64,000 nucleotides of DNA. Origin: Cordia subcordata. Taxonomy: Eukaryota; Streptophyta; Magnoliopsida; Boraginales; Cordiaceae. Of this stretch, positions 11,950 to 25,369 are shown in pieces (within the stretch, counting starts at the first letter, position 1; every line of letters begins with the position of its first letter). The DNA is taken from NCBI GenBank assembly GCA_028554755.1, contig JAPTOF010000005.1, positions 16,652,001 through 16,716,000 on the forward strand, written 5' to 3'. The notes under the pieces were generated by a model. That model did not search any database and was not told where the DNA came from. It saw only the letters and a program-made list of their open reading frames with translations. The position numbers and the translations under genes are program-made.

Positions 11950-14329
11950 AAGTTATGCAATTATGACCTTTTAATATCTCATGATTAATTAAGTTAAATC
12001 CAAAACCAATTCCGTAATAACCATAAGCAACTGAAATCTCAATGAACACTATTCCAAATCTGAAAAGAAGTGGAATATATACTAGGACTAAAAAAAAGAT
12101 TGAACGTTAGATTACAATATTTAGCGCTACTGATGGATAATATGAGATAATCATTTGTACTAACTAATAAACCATAATTAGTTTGAAATGGTGAGAAAAT
12201 TAGGAACAAGATGTGCCAATTTAATGTTTGGATTTAATGTGAAACGTTTATCAGAGGGCTTAATGCTGAACTGCCTATGTTATCAATTTCTATTCACCTT
12301 CGGGCACGTTTACTGTGCGAAATATACTTAATTTTCTTTTTAGTGGAGAAGGAAAAAAGAGAAATGAACGAGAAAGGAATCAGAAATAAAAAGAAAGAAA
12401 AAAAAAAAGGAACCAAAAGGGAATGGAAGGAGAAGTACTTAATTGTGAAAAAAGCAAAAAGTATTGGATTTTCGCATTCAAACTTGTATACCATATAAAG
12501 TAGAGTCTATGTCATATTTGATATTTAATGCCGTGTATCTTAATTCTATCAAATCTTTTACTGCAAGAATTAATTAAGCTCCAATAAATATATTATTACT
12601 TCTATTGTTTTTCTTTTCTCAAATCTCTCACCAAAAAAAAAAAATGATTAGTATTGAAAATTTGTCAAAAATAAAATTTTAAAAATATATTTATGCTTTC
12701 TCACCGAATACACCGTAAAAGTTGGTCATCAGCTAAAAAGTTAATAAAGACATTAAAAATATTTACTTTCTCTATGCATCGCATGAGTTATATACTCTAA
12801 TAATATCTTATGACGCATTTAATTGACGGTTTTCATCCTATCTTGACATGAATATAATGGAAGGACTAACAGAGGACATCGGAAACCAGTAGGGACAACT
12901 AAATCGACTTTTGCATAATTTATGTACTTTTGCTTTTTATCTTTCACTTTGAACAATTTGCGGAATGAGATAAAAAAAAAAAGAAATTATTGTAACATTT
13001 CTTCAACAGAAAATAATAGAAACTGAATGGTACAAGTTGATAATTCTTTGCGACGCACGTTGTTAATATCTCATCGATTGCCATATATATATATATATAT
13101 ATATTCGTATAAATTTTCAGTTGAAATCATTTAGGACGAACATAGATTACACTTTGGTGTTTTCTACGTTGTTTCAACTTCTTTTGTTCTACTTTTGAAT
13201 TATCACAAATCGCTATTGTCGCAATGATTATATATCCAATGAGTTTAAAGAGAACACAACATGGATTCCACTTGATTCTTAAAGGATACATTAATATATG
13301 ACAACAAGGCAAACCTTTATAAGAAATACACAAATAACTTAGAAACTGCAAACTGATACTAATAAGCTACGAGATAATGTTAAACAAGATAAACACTTCG
13401 ATGTATTTAAGTGTGAGATTGGCATTGAAGTCCATAAAATTAGTTAGGGTTGAAAAATATTTTTCGTAAACCATAACCTTACCACCAAAGAAGCCGGATA
13501 CTAAGGACTCGTTAGGGTCAGCTTTTTTCATAAGGGCTATTTTCAGTAATTTTTTTTTTTTTACTCTAAAACTTTAACAAAAATTTTATTTTTTTTAATT
13601 TAAAAAAAAAATTAAAATTGAACTGTTCTCGGAATTTCACTTACCCTAAAAAAAATTTAAAATATGAGTTATTTTTAACTTGAAAAATTAGTTAAATCTA
13701 TCCCTGGCTGTATTGGACTTGTATGAACATTATGGGCGTGGAAAGATTCCCTCCCCCCTCCGAATGTTTGTCCTGTTTAATTCCATAACTTGTTTCAGAT
13801 TTTCATACCTCATATATCGCACCACGCATGTTGTTAGGATATACTAATTGGAGGATGATTTTATCATTAAAAATATAATATTAATATGTTGTTGGAATTT
13901 CTTATTTAAACTAAGTGTTTCATTCTGACTTGGAATCTTTCCGCTAGTGCCTTACGTGTTCCCCAACACCCCAACCATTAGCATAAACTATTGTTTTATT
14001 GGTAGAAGGACTACTTATTGTCATACATCCTTAAAACATGAAGAATTTAGAGATATTCGCTTTTCCTAGTAATAGGTTGAGGTGTCATCGTTATTGGAGT
14101 TAATGCTGAAAAGGCCCTACATGTAATAAGGGTTAATTATCTTATTAGTTTTTAACAGAATTTTTCGCTAAAATAATCTTTGTGTTCAAGCCTAATGTCA
14201 TTGAAGGACCTTGAACTCTCAAAATTAGATCATAGTAAAGCTCACCAGCTTGCTTCTGTTTGTATCACTTCCATACGACTTTGCTTCGGCCTTTGTGCCA
14301 TATTGGGATTATGAGTTCCTTCCCCAGGG

Positions 14330-15690
14330 GGACTCCAAATGTTCTAGCTGGAAGCGAAGCCTATGAATATTCAAGCTGGAAACAAAAATTGTAAAAGAAG
14401 TGCCTTCTTCATCATCTTGCTTTGTGACGACTTTAAAAATATTAACACTAATTTAATAAGATTAATCACTAATTTCTCAATTTAGCGACTGACGTTTTAC
14501 AGTCGCGAAAAGCCTGCCTTTTAGAAGCTACCTTCTGTACAATATAAATTTTTTGACATTATATACATAAAATTTTTCTATACAAATAAGAAAATCAAAA
14601 TAATTAAACCTTCCGCTGTTCAGCCTTCCCCAGCTTTGTTTCTCTTCAAAGGAGTCAAATTTTGAGAAAATACAGTTTATGAAACTGGTTGGAAGAATTT
14701 TGAAATATTAGTGGAGATAAGGAGAGATTTGAAGATGGGATTTCAAGATACAAAAGCATAATTGGAAAAGAGTGACGTACGTATCCCTTTATGCGGCAAA
14801 ACTATGCCGCCCGGACTCCAAATATTATAGCTGGAGGAGAAATCTTAAAAGGGAGTGGAATCTTCATCATCTTCCTTTTTGGCTCTATGAATTTTCAAGC
14901 TGGTGAAAAGAATTGTAAAAGAAGTGCTTTCTTCATCATGTTGCTTTGTGACGACTATATATAAAAATAATAAAACAATAACACTAATTTTATAAGTTTA
15001 ATAACTCATCACTCCTGGTGTTAATTATCTCCCCCTGAATTATTGTGATTAAGACAGGCACAGTGACTCTAATATAAGCCTGGGACACATAATGCTGGTT
15101 TATAACAGGCGACGTAATGCATATGATCGAGTAATTTCGTAATATACTTTTGTTTTATATGAAAAAATCTCAAATTCTAAGTGCACAATATAGGATATTA
15201 GGTTACTATTCCTGGCATCAATTAATTTTAAAATGGGGTTACCTAAGTAATTCTAAGTATAGAATTGGACCCTTGGTTTAGTTTTGATCATTGCGCAACT
15301 CCAGTTATGTGGTGACTCAACCCTACAACCAAACTCACTAACCAGGGTAGTTTAGTATTGGGTCGTTCGCTTTGTATATCACCAGTCAATTCTTAGTGGC
15401 ACATGATAGGAAACTGTTACAATACATTTTAGTCTCACATGAAAAATCACAAACTCCAACTTCACCACACAATTAGATATTGAACTACTTCACTTGGTAT
15501 TAAAATAATTTTAAGATATTAGGTTGACCTCAATGCAACATAAATTTGACATTAATTACATGAAAATTTTCTACCACAAGAAAGAATTGGAAGAAAGATT
15601 TGAAGATGGGATTTCAAGATAAAAAAAATAATTGGAAGAGAGTGACGTACGTAATCCTTTATGCGGAAAAACTATGCCGTTCACTTTCTA
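14330..15690. repeat. A-B / A'-B' non-coding tandem duplication
   Basis: Block A (14330-14470: GACTCCAAATGTTCTAGCTGG through a TGTAAAAGAAGTGC and CTTTGTGACGACT stretch) recurs diverged and expanded at about 14812-15000. Block B (about 14720-14812: AGATTTGAAGATGGGATTTC, AGAGTGACGTACGTA, TTTATGCGG, AACTATGCCG) recurs at about 15595-15690. The order A-B-A'-B' implies tandem duplication of a roughly 480-bp unit, with about 0.5 kb of other repeats inserted in the second copy. Block B contains the small hairpin GCGGCAaaactaTGCCGC. No coding potential seen. Confidence 0.65.
15130..15540 (+). repeat. Two degenerate LTR-like dispersed repeat fragments
   Basis: Segments at about 15130-15245 and 15412-15540 share an ordered set of words: TATGAAAAA, CACAAATTC/ACTCC, a CACA-ATTAGATATT stretch, then GG(C/T)AT(C/T)AA and TTTTAA(A/G)AT. 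The same layout recurs near 25990-26115, 26595-26710 and 28255-28390. This resembles decayed solo LTRs of one family; no intact ends were found. Confidence 0.35.
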
Positions 15691-16769
15691 GCTATTATTA
15701 TTGTTGTTATATATTAATTTACAAGTTATTAATAAACATTTTAACAAAAGATATCAGTACTGAAGAAGTTAGATGCTGATCAACGGCTCTATAATGTCAG
15801 ATAAGTGATAACATGTGTGATTGCTTAATAATTCTATTAATTAAATAACTGACAACGATATAATATAATAATACGAAATAAATAAACAAATAAATGAATA
15901 TTGCCTAACGAATCTTTCCAATGCGCTATTTTTATTTATTATTTACTTCTCTATACTTAACATCCCAGCGAGTCAAGATGTCCTGAAGCAATGAATCTGA
16001 TGATTCTTTCCATAAGAAATTACAATGTTGGCAAGCTTTTATAAAGTACTAACTAGGCCAACGGAGGATTTCTTGGTGTTCACGACGACGGAAATATCAA
16101 AAAAAAAAAACAAAACGTAAAATTAGTTAGAAAATTAAAAGTCGCCTAACAAATGGGAGGCAGTACTATAAGATTTTCCGTGTTAACCAGTAACTCTTAC
16201 TCGAAAAGGCATTCAACGTTAATCAATTCTTCCGAACTAATGGAGTTGTTGATTGTTTAACCAAAAACGTTTGATAAAATCTTTTACCTAATGAGTGGAA
16301 ATTTATTTCACTATTAGACTTGTTTAATGTTGCAAATTATGCGTTTGTATCTACAATGGAGTTTTTAATAGAATTCCTGTGCTTCTGATTAAGGGGGGAA
16401 AAAAGGTTATTTTTAGTAGCATAGTATTTAATACGTGAATGGAAAACATTACGCCTCTTTTCCTCTCCCACCCCCCCCCCCCCCGCTTCTTTGTTCTCTT
16501 TCTTTCTTTATTTTCTCAATTTTAATCATCTAATATTATTTGGATGAAAAGATTTTATCTCATAATCACCTGTTCCCAATTAACTACGAAAAAATTCAGA
16601 TCCTAAACTTCTTTTTCATACCTCTTCTAAGTAAAATCATTTCTCTTGATATAAGTTCAGAAGAATTTCGAATTAAGAACGTTTCGGATGATCAAGAGGA
16701 AAAGAAAAAGGAAAAAGAAACCCCTACAAATGTCAACATGATAACGTAAATTCCAACTCATTGAATATA

Positions 16770-16777
<8 letters not shown>

Positions 16778-16819
<42 letters not shown>
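16778..16819. repeat. (TA)n microsatellite
   Basis: About twenty TA units. Comparable TA runs occur near 11917-11944, 13083-13104, 28610-28630 and 28945-28975. Confidence 0.9.
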
Positions 16820-16821
<2 letters not shown>

Positions 16822-18521
16822 TATCAAAGTATATTCTACGCACGAATAAAACAAAAGATTCAAGTATATACTGTATATTAGTGTCGTCAGATGAGCATCC
16901 AATTTTTGTATTCATAAATCATTATTGTAAAAAAATTGTGGCGTAAGGGACTTTTTATCAAGTCATGTTACATCAAGATCAAATTGTAATTAAGAATTCA
17001 TTGAGCTACATTGTTACTAACAAAATAATCCTGATGTTTTGTTAATACTTTCATAGATAGATGACAAATTATGAGGTGTCACCTACGCGGCTTCTTGTCA
17101 CTGTTCCCAAGTCAAACTGATCGATCTTTAGACCAAAAAGAAAAAGGAAAAAGATTTGTGGCAAAAAAAATTTGGCCAAAAATGACTAAAATGAGGACAA
17201 ATTTGTGATTTCACATTTTCATTGTTTATTTTATTTTTAAAGAGAAAAATTAAAATTTTAAATTTGAACTAAGCTTTTTGCTTCCCTTTCATCATTAATT
17301 TGTGGGAGGCACGATTTTAAGCATTTATTAGAGTGGAACAAATATTTATTGACTCAAGATTCTCGAAAACTTTCAGGACAGCGAGGATAATTTTTTTCCA
17401 AAGAAAATCCAAGAATAGGTCAAATGAGTAATATTAAAATAATTAATTTGTGATCCTTGGAGACAAATTTTTATGTTAATGCCATATCTTCAAAATTTGT
17501 GTAGCTAATAATATTGATCAATGAAATTGTGCAAATGGTGCAAGAGTTTTTGGAGGAAAAAGGGCGTTGCGGGCTATATATATAGATAAATTTTTTGCGA
17601 CCAAAAAAATATATATTTAAACTTTTGAAAAATAAATTGTGAAAAAATAGTTAAAAATCAAATTTGAAGGAAGTATTGAGCATCAACAAACATCTAAATA
17701 TTACTTAACTAAAATATAACTCGAACGATACACATGAGAAATGAATACTTTTATATACATTTCTATATTTTATGGTAGGATAAAATATAAATATATTTTA
17801 CAAGAAAATTATTATTGGCAATATTTTAATAATAATCATGATTATATAGAGTGACTAAATAAAATATTTAAATTGAAAAAAGTAAAATAAATAAGGAAAG
17901 TGATTTTAATTATGAAATAATTTTAGATGGATAGGCGAGATGAATTCGATATCTTTTGGAGCGACAAAATTATAGGTCATAGGATACTGATATGTGTCGT
18001 TAATGAAAAGGAATATACTTTAAAATCATGTATTTGAGCTTAATTAGAGAGTTTGATGGATCCTTGAACTCCATGAAGTTAGGGGTGTGCCTTGACTTCT
18101 ACATTTGCGTTGTTTCAATTGCTTGTTTGATTGAGCAGCGTAAAACTTATGATTATGGACCATAGCTATTCTCAGCCTTAATAGATTATAACTTGTGCAA
18201 TGCATGGACAAATAAATATTTTATATAGATTCTTGGTAAAATATAAAATATAAATATATTTTATAAAATTTTATTCTTGGTAAGTTTTTAATATCAATCA
18301 TATTTTTTCTGAGAGATCTCTAGTTGATTGAATATAATGTTTACATTAAAAAATTAAAACAAAAAAGGATTTAGTTTAGATTAAGAGATAATTTTTAAAT
18401 GGATAGAAGACATGGGTTTAATATATTGTGGAGGAAAAAATGATTATAAATAATAATATTAGCAAAAAAGACATATATTTTATATAATATATAGATATAG
18501 ATATAGATAAGATGGGTTAAG

Positions 18522-18618
18522 GAAACTAGGGATAGCTCAAGTAGTTGAAAATATCCCTAAAAGTGATAACCTAAGTTTAGATTCCGTGGAGAATGGGATA
18601 ATTTGTATAAAAAAAATA
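18522..18618 (+). mobile_element. SINE-like fragment (tRNA-derived)
   Basis: TAGCTCAAGTAGTTG (about 18533-18547) resembles a Pol III A box and AGTTTAGATTCC (about 18574-18585) a B box. They are followed by a short A-rich tail (ATAAAAAAAATATA). The layout parallels the clearer SINE at 29252-29359. No target duplication was recognised. Confidence 0.4.
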
Positions 18619-20446
18619 TATAAATAAGAGAGAATACTCTATGAAGAATTTTCCCGAAAAATTGTCTTTCCTCATCTTCTTGTATATTTTTCCTTTCCAA
18701 GTAAGCATCTAAGCTTTCAAATTAATTAAGAAGATATGTGATTGTGGAATCTATAAATAGGGACCACCAATTAATCTCTCGTATTGCATACAAAAGTACC
18801 AAGTAACGCCTTTAAAGACCCTGATAAATTTTTCTCTCCATGCGGAGACAAAGAAATGTCCCAAATACATAAAAACCTTCCTTCATACATGGAGGTATGA
18901 AATTGGTAGGGAGAAAAAGGACGCCGAGTAGGAGTGTCCGAGTGCCTAAAAGTAAATTCACATCATGTATATCAATAAAATGATTGTGGTTGAGAAAAAA
19001 ATTTTAAAAAAAGAAATACAAAGATGAAAAGAAATGGGATTAGAGGCAAGTTCAACCTTTAAAATCAATAAGTTGAAACTAATTATAAATGGATGATATT
19101 TCATCTTGTAGGCTATCTCTAATAGATTCTCTAAATTCGACTTTTCCCACACATATAGACATGCATTTAGGGGTAAACATCACCAGGTTCCATACAACTA
19201 TCTTTACACGTAGACATGCATTTAGAGATTGCAAACCTATTACCTACATCCCAATTTGATCAAGGGCTCAATAAGATTGACTTTTTTAAAAAGAGTTTTT
19301 TTAATAATTTTTAAAAAATTCTCTTTTGATAAGCTAAAATTCTGATTTCTGAAAAAAATTGTATTTAGACTTTTTTTTGGAGTTTAAGCTTTTATCGGAG
19401 TCAAGCCAAATAGTTCTTATAGAAAGAATGTAAAAAAGTAATTTTTTCTTAAAAAAAAAAGAGCCAGTCCAAACAAACATGCATAAATTATTAGAATAAA
19501 ACTGAAATAGAGAATTTTTAAATATAAAAAAAATTAAAAACTATCTAAACATAGGAGGAAAATAAGAAAATTATTGGAATTATCCTTAGTTACTCAAACA
19601 AACTAATAATTAGGAGATGATCCTCTCCTCCCTTAGTTATTATGTACTCCTTTTTATTTTCTCAATAAAAAAAGTGGCTTAGATTACATCATATTTAATC
19701 TGTAATACCATTGGGTACTTTCTAATACCAAAATCACTAAGCTCTTATGGAATATATATTTAATTGTCATTTGCACTTAATAAGAATCTGAATCTCGACA
19801 AATAATTGAAGATTCAACCCTAACCAAAACTGCAAAAAGTATCGAAATTTAGACAATGAAATGAACAATAAATTAATGCACAATTATTTAGGACCTCGTC
19901 ATAGTACTCGGAAACTACCCAAAGCTAGATAACGAAATATATGCTAAATTAGAACAAAAATTATATATGTGGCGATATGCTCAAGTAAAAGTATTGCAGT
20001 TGTTCGTTTTCTTTTAAATAATATGCTTGGCTGCACATGTCGACATCTACTACGTGTGTGGAAGTCTGAGCACAATGCACCCGGACACCCACCCATTTGT
20101 TAATAATAAATAAAAATACTTAAAGCATTCAACTTTCATTTTAAAATTCAAGTTTGGATCTCATAGGTTGCTTTGATATCGTCATTCATGCAATCATACG
20201 TTAAATTTTTTATTTCTGATTTTGACTGTAAATTAATATGTCAATGTTGTCTAAACATTTTGCAAATAGGAGGAGTAATCCAGGATGAGGAAGACTAATA
20301 CTTGGACAAATATAACTTATCCATGTCCTAGGTTTTAGTATCATGTGAATAATCTTAAGGTTCCATATTAAAAAATTAATTGATCAATAGAAGGAATAAC
20401 CCATTGTGGGACGAACAATAATCTAATATACACATTTAAACTATTA

Positions 20447-20957
20447 GAGCATGTACGTGTAGTAAGTACATACGTCCGTGCGTGTTTTGTGTAGTAAATA
20501 CGTATGTCTCTCTATACGTACATACGTCCCTTGGTAGTATAATGTATGCACCATAGAGAGATATTTTGGCCACTTCTAAAAATTGGAAGAATTTGAGACA
20601 GAAAATTTGAGACGAAAATTTTTTGTCTCAAATTAAGAAGGATTTGAGACAGAAATTTTCTGTTTTAACTTAAGACAGATTTGAGTCGGAAAATTTGGAC
20701 TAAATTTTCTAATAATTTAATATAAATTTGAAACAAAATTTTGTCTCAAATTCAAAAATTTTTTGTTGTGGACTGTCACCCCAATTAGGGTGATTAGCAT
20801 ATATCTATACAGTGTAAGGATGTACAAAATTAAAATGGTAATTTTTACATGATTTACATTTTTTCTTGCGTACTATACAGTGACATACGAACATACTACA
20901 CAGAGACATGTATATTTACTACACAAGACACGTACTTATGTACTACAATACATGCTC
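20447..20957. mobile_element. MITE with long terminal inverted repeats
   Basis: The left arm begins GAGCATGTACGTGTAGTA and the right arm is its approximate reverse complement, ending ACATGCTC. The arms match imperfectly over roughly 100 bases, each with several TAGTA/GTATGT words. Flanks are TTA on the left and TAA on the right, so the duplication is TA or ambiguous. The interior (about 20590-20770) holds a second set of inverted TTTGAGACAGAAA / TTGTCTCAAAT words, perhaps a nested element. Non-coding. Confidence 0.65.
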
Positions 20958-23900
20958 TAACACAAACAATCTCAACTTCTAGAAATTGATTAGAACTGAT
21001 CTCGTCTATGTGCCAGTGTTGTTAATTAATCTGAACTGGTGTATATATGCCATCCATCTCGGAAATTATATTCACTTCCGAATTGTTTTTTTTTTTCTTA
21101 ACTAGTTAAGTGAGTTATTTGTTAATTGCAAATTTAATACATACCATGTCAAAACCAATCAAGTTACTACAACATAGAAAGATAAAAGCTAGACTTGAGG
21201 GTTAACGGGAAATAAGTCAAAACGGGATGAAATCCATTCAAAAGGAAACTTTAAAGATAATATCCACTGAGAAAAGATTTAAAAAAAAAAAATTCTCAAT
21301 TGTTTTCTCTTAACTTGCTTGAATCATACGTAAGCGATGACGAACATACCATGTCCTTTAAAAGTAAGACTCATCAATCATGGCATAATTTTAATCAGAA
21401 ATCAATATACTGCACTTGTAAGCTGAGTGACAACGTAGCCTATTATTTTATCACCATGATCATCAACACATTTGCTTCCACACTGCTCCTATTGGCATAC
21501 TAAGAGAAGTTTATTACTATTGCAATCTTACATATTCGCCACATAAGATGTCAATTGCACTTCGCTAAGAGGCATAATAGCAGTTTGATTAGATCAATTG
21601 GTTTATGAGAGAAGTCTCTCAAGATTGATGATGCATGATAAATGGAACTAGATAAATGCACAACTAAGAGAGAGGTCACAAGAATAGATAAGCGCGATTA
21701 ACAAGACTGGAGCAAGTGTCCTACTTTGATGATACTATGTTAGTATTTTTGATGTTTCATCTTGATATTTTTTTAGATGCGACAATAATACATTGCGACA
21801 CTTTTATATTTTTTATAGATAAATAGCATACTATCTACTTATGATTTATCATAAATACACATTATCCTCTATTCTAAATGCACCTTACCTTGTGTCTTTT
21901 CAGAATAGATACAAAACCTCCTTGTAGTACTGGTTAAATGTTCAGCACACTTGTCCCAATTTAGGCACATCTATGCTATATATTTGAGAGTTAGAGAGAA
22001 GTTTCGTGTCTTTTTTAAAGTTATAAAGGATAGCAGACATTTATTACAAAATATAGAGGTAGAATGTTGTTCATGCTTTTTTCTACTTTCTCTAATATGA
22101 ATCCTTGTCTTGAAATTTTGTAAAATATTGACTTTTCTTTTGATTTGCACATTTCAACAATTTTAGTAGTTATATGCTTTAAGCTATCCCAAACTAAATC
22201 AAACCGCAACACATATGGCACTACAAGAAAAGATATTGTACGTTAAAATCTATGCACCGTAGATGTCCAAATTCATAGCTTGGCAATTCTTACCGTCCAA
22301 CATTTTCTTTTTTCTGTTCCTTTTCTTGTTTGTTTATATATGTCATAGAAAAAATTGATTGAAAAATAACAATTTATTAATGTCAACTTTGGAAGTGATT
22401 CTGTTCTTTTCCATTTTAATATAACTCTTACAAGACAGAAATGATCACAAATTAAATAATTAATCGTAGGCTCATAGTGGCTTAAGCACAGTTATACACT
22501 CATATAGAAAGAAAAGTAAAGCCTTGCCCTGAATCTCAGAATTTTGTAATCCGTAGTTGTAATTGCAAGCAAACCCTAAATTCACGGGACAAACCTTTGC
22601 AAGTCATGCTCTTGATGTCTCTTAACTTGAATTTCTGTTCTAATGATTACGAAAAGATTTAATAATAATAAATATAAATAAAAATGTAAAATGATCGAGA
22701 TAATTTGTACTCGCTAAATGCCCTCATTAGTCTATGTATTTTTAGATTGGCTTTCTAAAAGTATATTTTAATTTTTAAAAAAATACTTTTTAAAGAAGGT
22801 TTAAATTTCTAGTTTTTAAAATTTTGAAATTAAATTTTTTGCAGTATTTTTTTTTTTTGGTTAAAATCTTATCCAAATACTTATTAGAAAAAATATTTTT
22901 CATTAAAAAAGAACCAATCAAAGATTTTCTTTTTTTTTTTTAACCAAAAAAAGGGCTAACATTAGGTAGTTGGCTACTTCAAACTGTCACTCTCTGCTGC
23001 ATGTATAGCAGATGTCAACAATTAAACCCCAGATTAAATCCACGTGCATTTGTATGCACTCTGACCTCCTTACTTTTAACCTTTGCCTTCGAAACAAAGC
23101 CACCTTCTTCATCATCATCCATCTTTAAATCCATTTTCATTCAATAACTCCCCATGGAAGCGAATGATTGATCAATTCAACGTTTTTCTTAAAGAAGGCA
23201 CATATTATATTCATTTTTCCAAACCTCCAACAAAAGAGGGAGAGAAAAGATTTCTATTAATCTAGTTATAACTTATATTAGATTTAGAAATATATATAAA
23301 TGAAGTCATCGATCCAAATAATTATAAAGGATTTAGGCTGTCTTATAAACATAGTAATTACACGAATATAATGAAGTCACCTGAATCATCAAATATGAGA
23401 ATTAAATAATGAATAAAATACATTTTATTTTTTATGTTTCATAAAAATTACATATAAAGATTTTCTGTAATTACAAAACTTTTTGATACTTCACCATAAT
23501 TTTTAAAAACGTTGCACATTAACTTATGTCAAATGAGAGTAGGAGAATATGCACTACCTTAAATTTATATGGAGACAATTTACAATGTTTTTGAAACCAA
23601 AGAGGATATCAATGTCTTATAGAACCATAAGAAATTTTATACAAATACAGAACACAGAGAAAGAAATATATGCTGTTCTTAAATAATCATATGATCATTA
23701 TGTTACGATTATTAATTTTTCTTGTAATGTTATATCCTAATGAGAGATCAGGAAAAAGGATATATAATTATATTGCTGCCATTAGAAATGCCTAGAGATA
23801 TTCGCAAAACCTGCTATATAATGGCCGGGATATACGAGAATTACAATATTAAAGCAGCATTACAAAAGAGACAAGTTGACCAACTTGCACTGGGTATCAA

Positions 23901-24058
23901 ACTGCTGCTATTGTCTTCTGGGGGCGCAAATATACAGAAAAACCCCACCTACAAAAGCACTTTCAAACTATCCTCTAAAAGTGCTGAAATCAAAACATCG
24001 AAGAGCAAAAAAAAAAAAAATGCTAAAAAAAGAAAGCAGAGCAGGCAAAATTGGTTCA
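20958..24058. other. Intergenic, 3' side of the LBD gene
   Basis: No recognisable coding frame. It contains A/T foldback sequence near 22740-22930 and CACTACAAGAAAA at about 22220, a word typical of transposon ends but without a partner found nearby. Sequence just left of 24059 probably includes the LBD 3' UTR on the minus strand. Confidence 0.5.
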
Positions 24059-25289
24059 TCATCTAGGCAGGTGTGATTGGAAGACTCGATCCATTCCAAG
24101 ACTCAGCTCCAAGAAAACCTCTTCTTCATCTCCATCTAAACCGCTTCCGGGTTCAACATTCATCGCATGGACCGGTTGATGATAGTTCACCAAAGAAGGC
24201 TCGACCGTTTCAGCAGAGGACGAGTCATGGCTTGAAGCACTTTTCAAGTACTGATCATGGTGATCATCCTTCTGATCATAATTCCACCCTGTGATGCTGA
24301 ACTTAGAGGGTTCGTTAATGAACTCGGCAATCGGATCATCGGCTGGGTTCTTGTCTTGCAAACCGGACAGCTTGAACCGGTTCTTGGCCCTGTCGCGGCG
24401 GCGAACCGCCCCATTTTTGTCCCTGGAAATGTGTCGGATATCGCAGCCCTGGAGAGGCATGATGGGGTGTGGATCAGCAGCGTTGTTGCTATCAAGAGAG
24501 AGTGGCATGATGGGCGTGCCTTTGAGCACGGCTTCGACCGCTTCTTGGCAGCGTAGCCAATTGCCAGTCCAAAGCAGACCCACTGAACCGTAGATAGGGT
24601 TTATTATCCGCCCACATGCTTCGTAAAGTAGTGATCTGAATATTTCTGCACAAAAATGATCATCAAAATCTTGAATATAATTCACAAGACCATCTCAAGA
24701 AAATTAAAAAGAAAAATAACATGTGCAGGTCTGCGCACTTTTAATGTAAAGAAAAAAAGAAGAAACCAAAAACAGAATTAAAGAGATATTAAAGTGGAGA
24801 AATCCACGAGATTTTAATTCATTGCAACTCATATCCACTAAATCATTAGATATATAATATGCCCGTGTTGTGCACGCACAGGAATTCAAGAATAGGTGAT
24901 TGTGCGTGTTGTGCACTCACGGAAATTAATTTAATAACAGGACGCCGAGAAATTTAAGAACAGGTATTGCATGTGTTGTCCAAGCAAGGGAATTCAATAA
25001 TCATTATTGTGTGTGTGCGCATTCATCAAACAGTGTTCAGAATCGAAATTTTTTCTCTACCATCATATGATTATGCATGTCATATATATATATATATACA
25101 CATACCTGGGCGGAGGTAGTCAGGACCTGCACTGATGAGGTTGATGAGGCCGGCACGGCCATAAAATTTGGCCAGAAAAAGTGTGGCGTTGGCTTGAGAG
25201 TCAGGGGATCTGATCCATTGAAGACAAGGCTTCAGTGTGCAAGTTTCACTGCAACCCTTGCGGAGAATTCTGCAGCCATTGCAGCTCAT
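24059..25289 (-). CDS. LBD41-like: Class II LOB-domain (LBD/ASL) transcription factor
   Basis: Two exons, 25289-25106 and 24645-24059, with a GT-AG intron (25105-24646), give 256 residues. The LOB domain opens at residue 1 with [17 protein letters not shown], the CX2CX6CX3C zinc-binding block (Cys 3, 6, 13, 17). The GAS block [11 protein letters not shown] is at about 42-52, and the domain continues across the splice site as [14 protein letters not shown], then [16 protein letters not shown] later CDIRH(I)SRD motif and the lack of a full leucine-zipper coil indicate class II of the LBD40/41/42 type. The C-terminus has LELSL, an EAR-like repression motif, suggesting a nuclear repressor. Class II members are linked to nitrogen or metabolic regulation. 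The start is the conserved MSCNGC Met; the frame is open 19 codons further upstream with another ATG, which is less likely. Confidence 0.92.
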
Positions 25290-25358
25290 TCTTGTGAAAC
25301 AAATATTTCTAGTCAACCTACAAAAAATAGGTTGATGGGGAGACATAGAGCAGAAGGA

Positions 25359-25369
25359 TATTTATATAG
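25359..25369 (-). promoter_or_regulatory. Putative TATA box of the LBD gene
   Basis: Read on the minus strand this is CTATATAAATA, 70 bases upstream of the ATG at 25289. That would place the transcription start about 40 bases before the coding region. The position and consensus fit a plant core promoter. Confidence 0.55.

Larger units (their letters stand above)
4827..14329. other. Long intergenic region, no gene seen
   Basis: About 9.5 kb of AT-rich sequence without a frame that resembles a plant protein. It holds a 35-40-bp tandem duplication at 5117-5191, a 52-codon open stretch of unknown meaning (5455-5610, minus), microsatellites (6910-6952, 9629-9692, TA runs near 11917-11944 and 13083-13104), a poly-C run (7599-7611), an LTR-like fragment near 7490-7570, and AT-rich foldbacks (for example 13500-13700). 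Confidence 0.55.
15691..20446. other. Intergenic region, no gene seen
   Basis: AT-rich sequence with a poly-C tract (about 16470-16484), a TA microsatellite (16778-16819), related AT-rich segments at about 17745-17860 and 18225-18310, a SINE-like fragment (18522-18618) and an A/T foldback near 19275-19480. No frame matches a protein I recognise. Confidence 0.55.

Noticed and set aside
22220..22233. CACTACAAGAAAA as a transposon terminus
   Set aside because: The word is typical of CACTA/MITE ends, but no complementary end was found within a plausible distance.
24257..24593. Plus-strand frames of about 100 codons over LBD exon 2
   Set aside because: Antisense shadows of the LOB-domain gene; the minus strand carries the conserved motifs.
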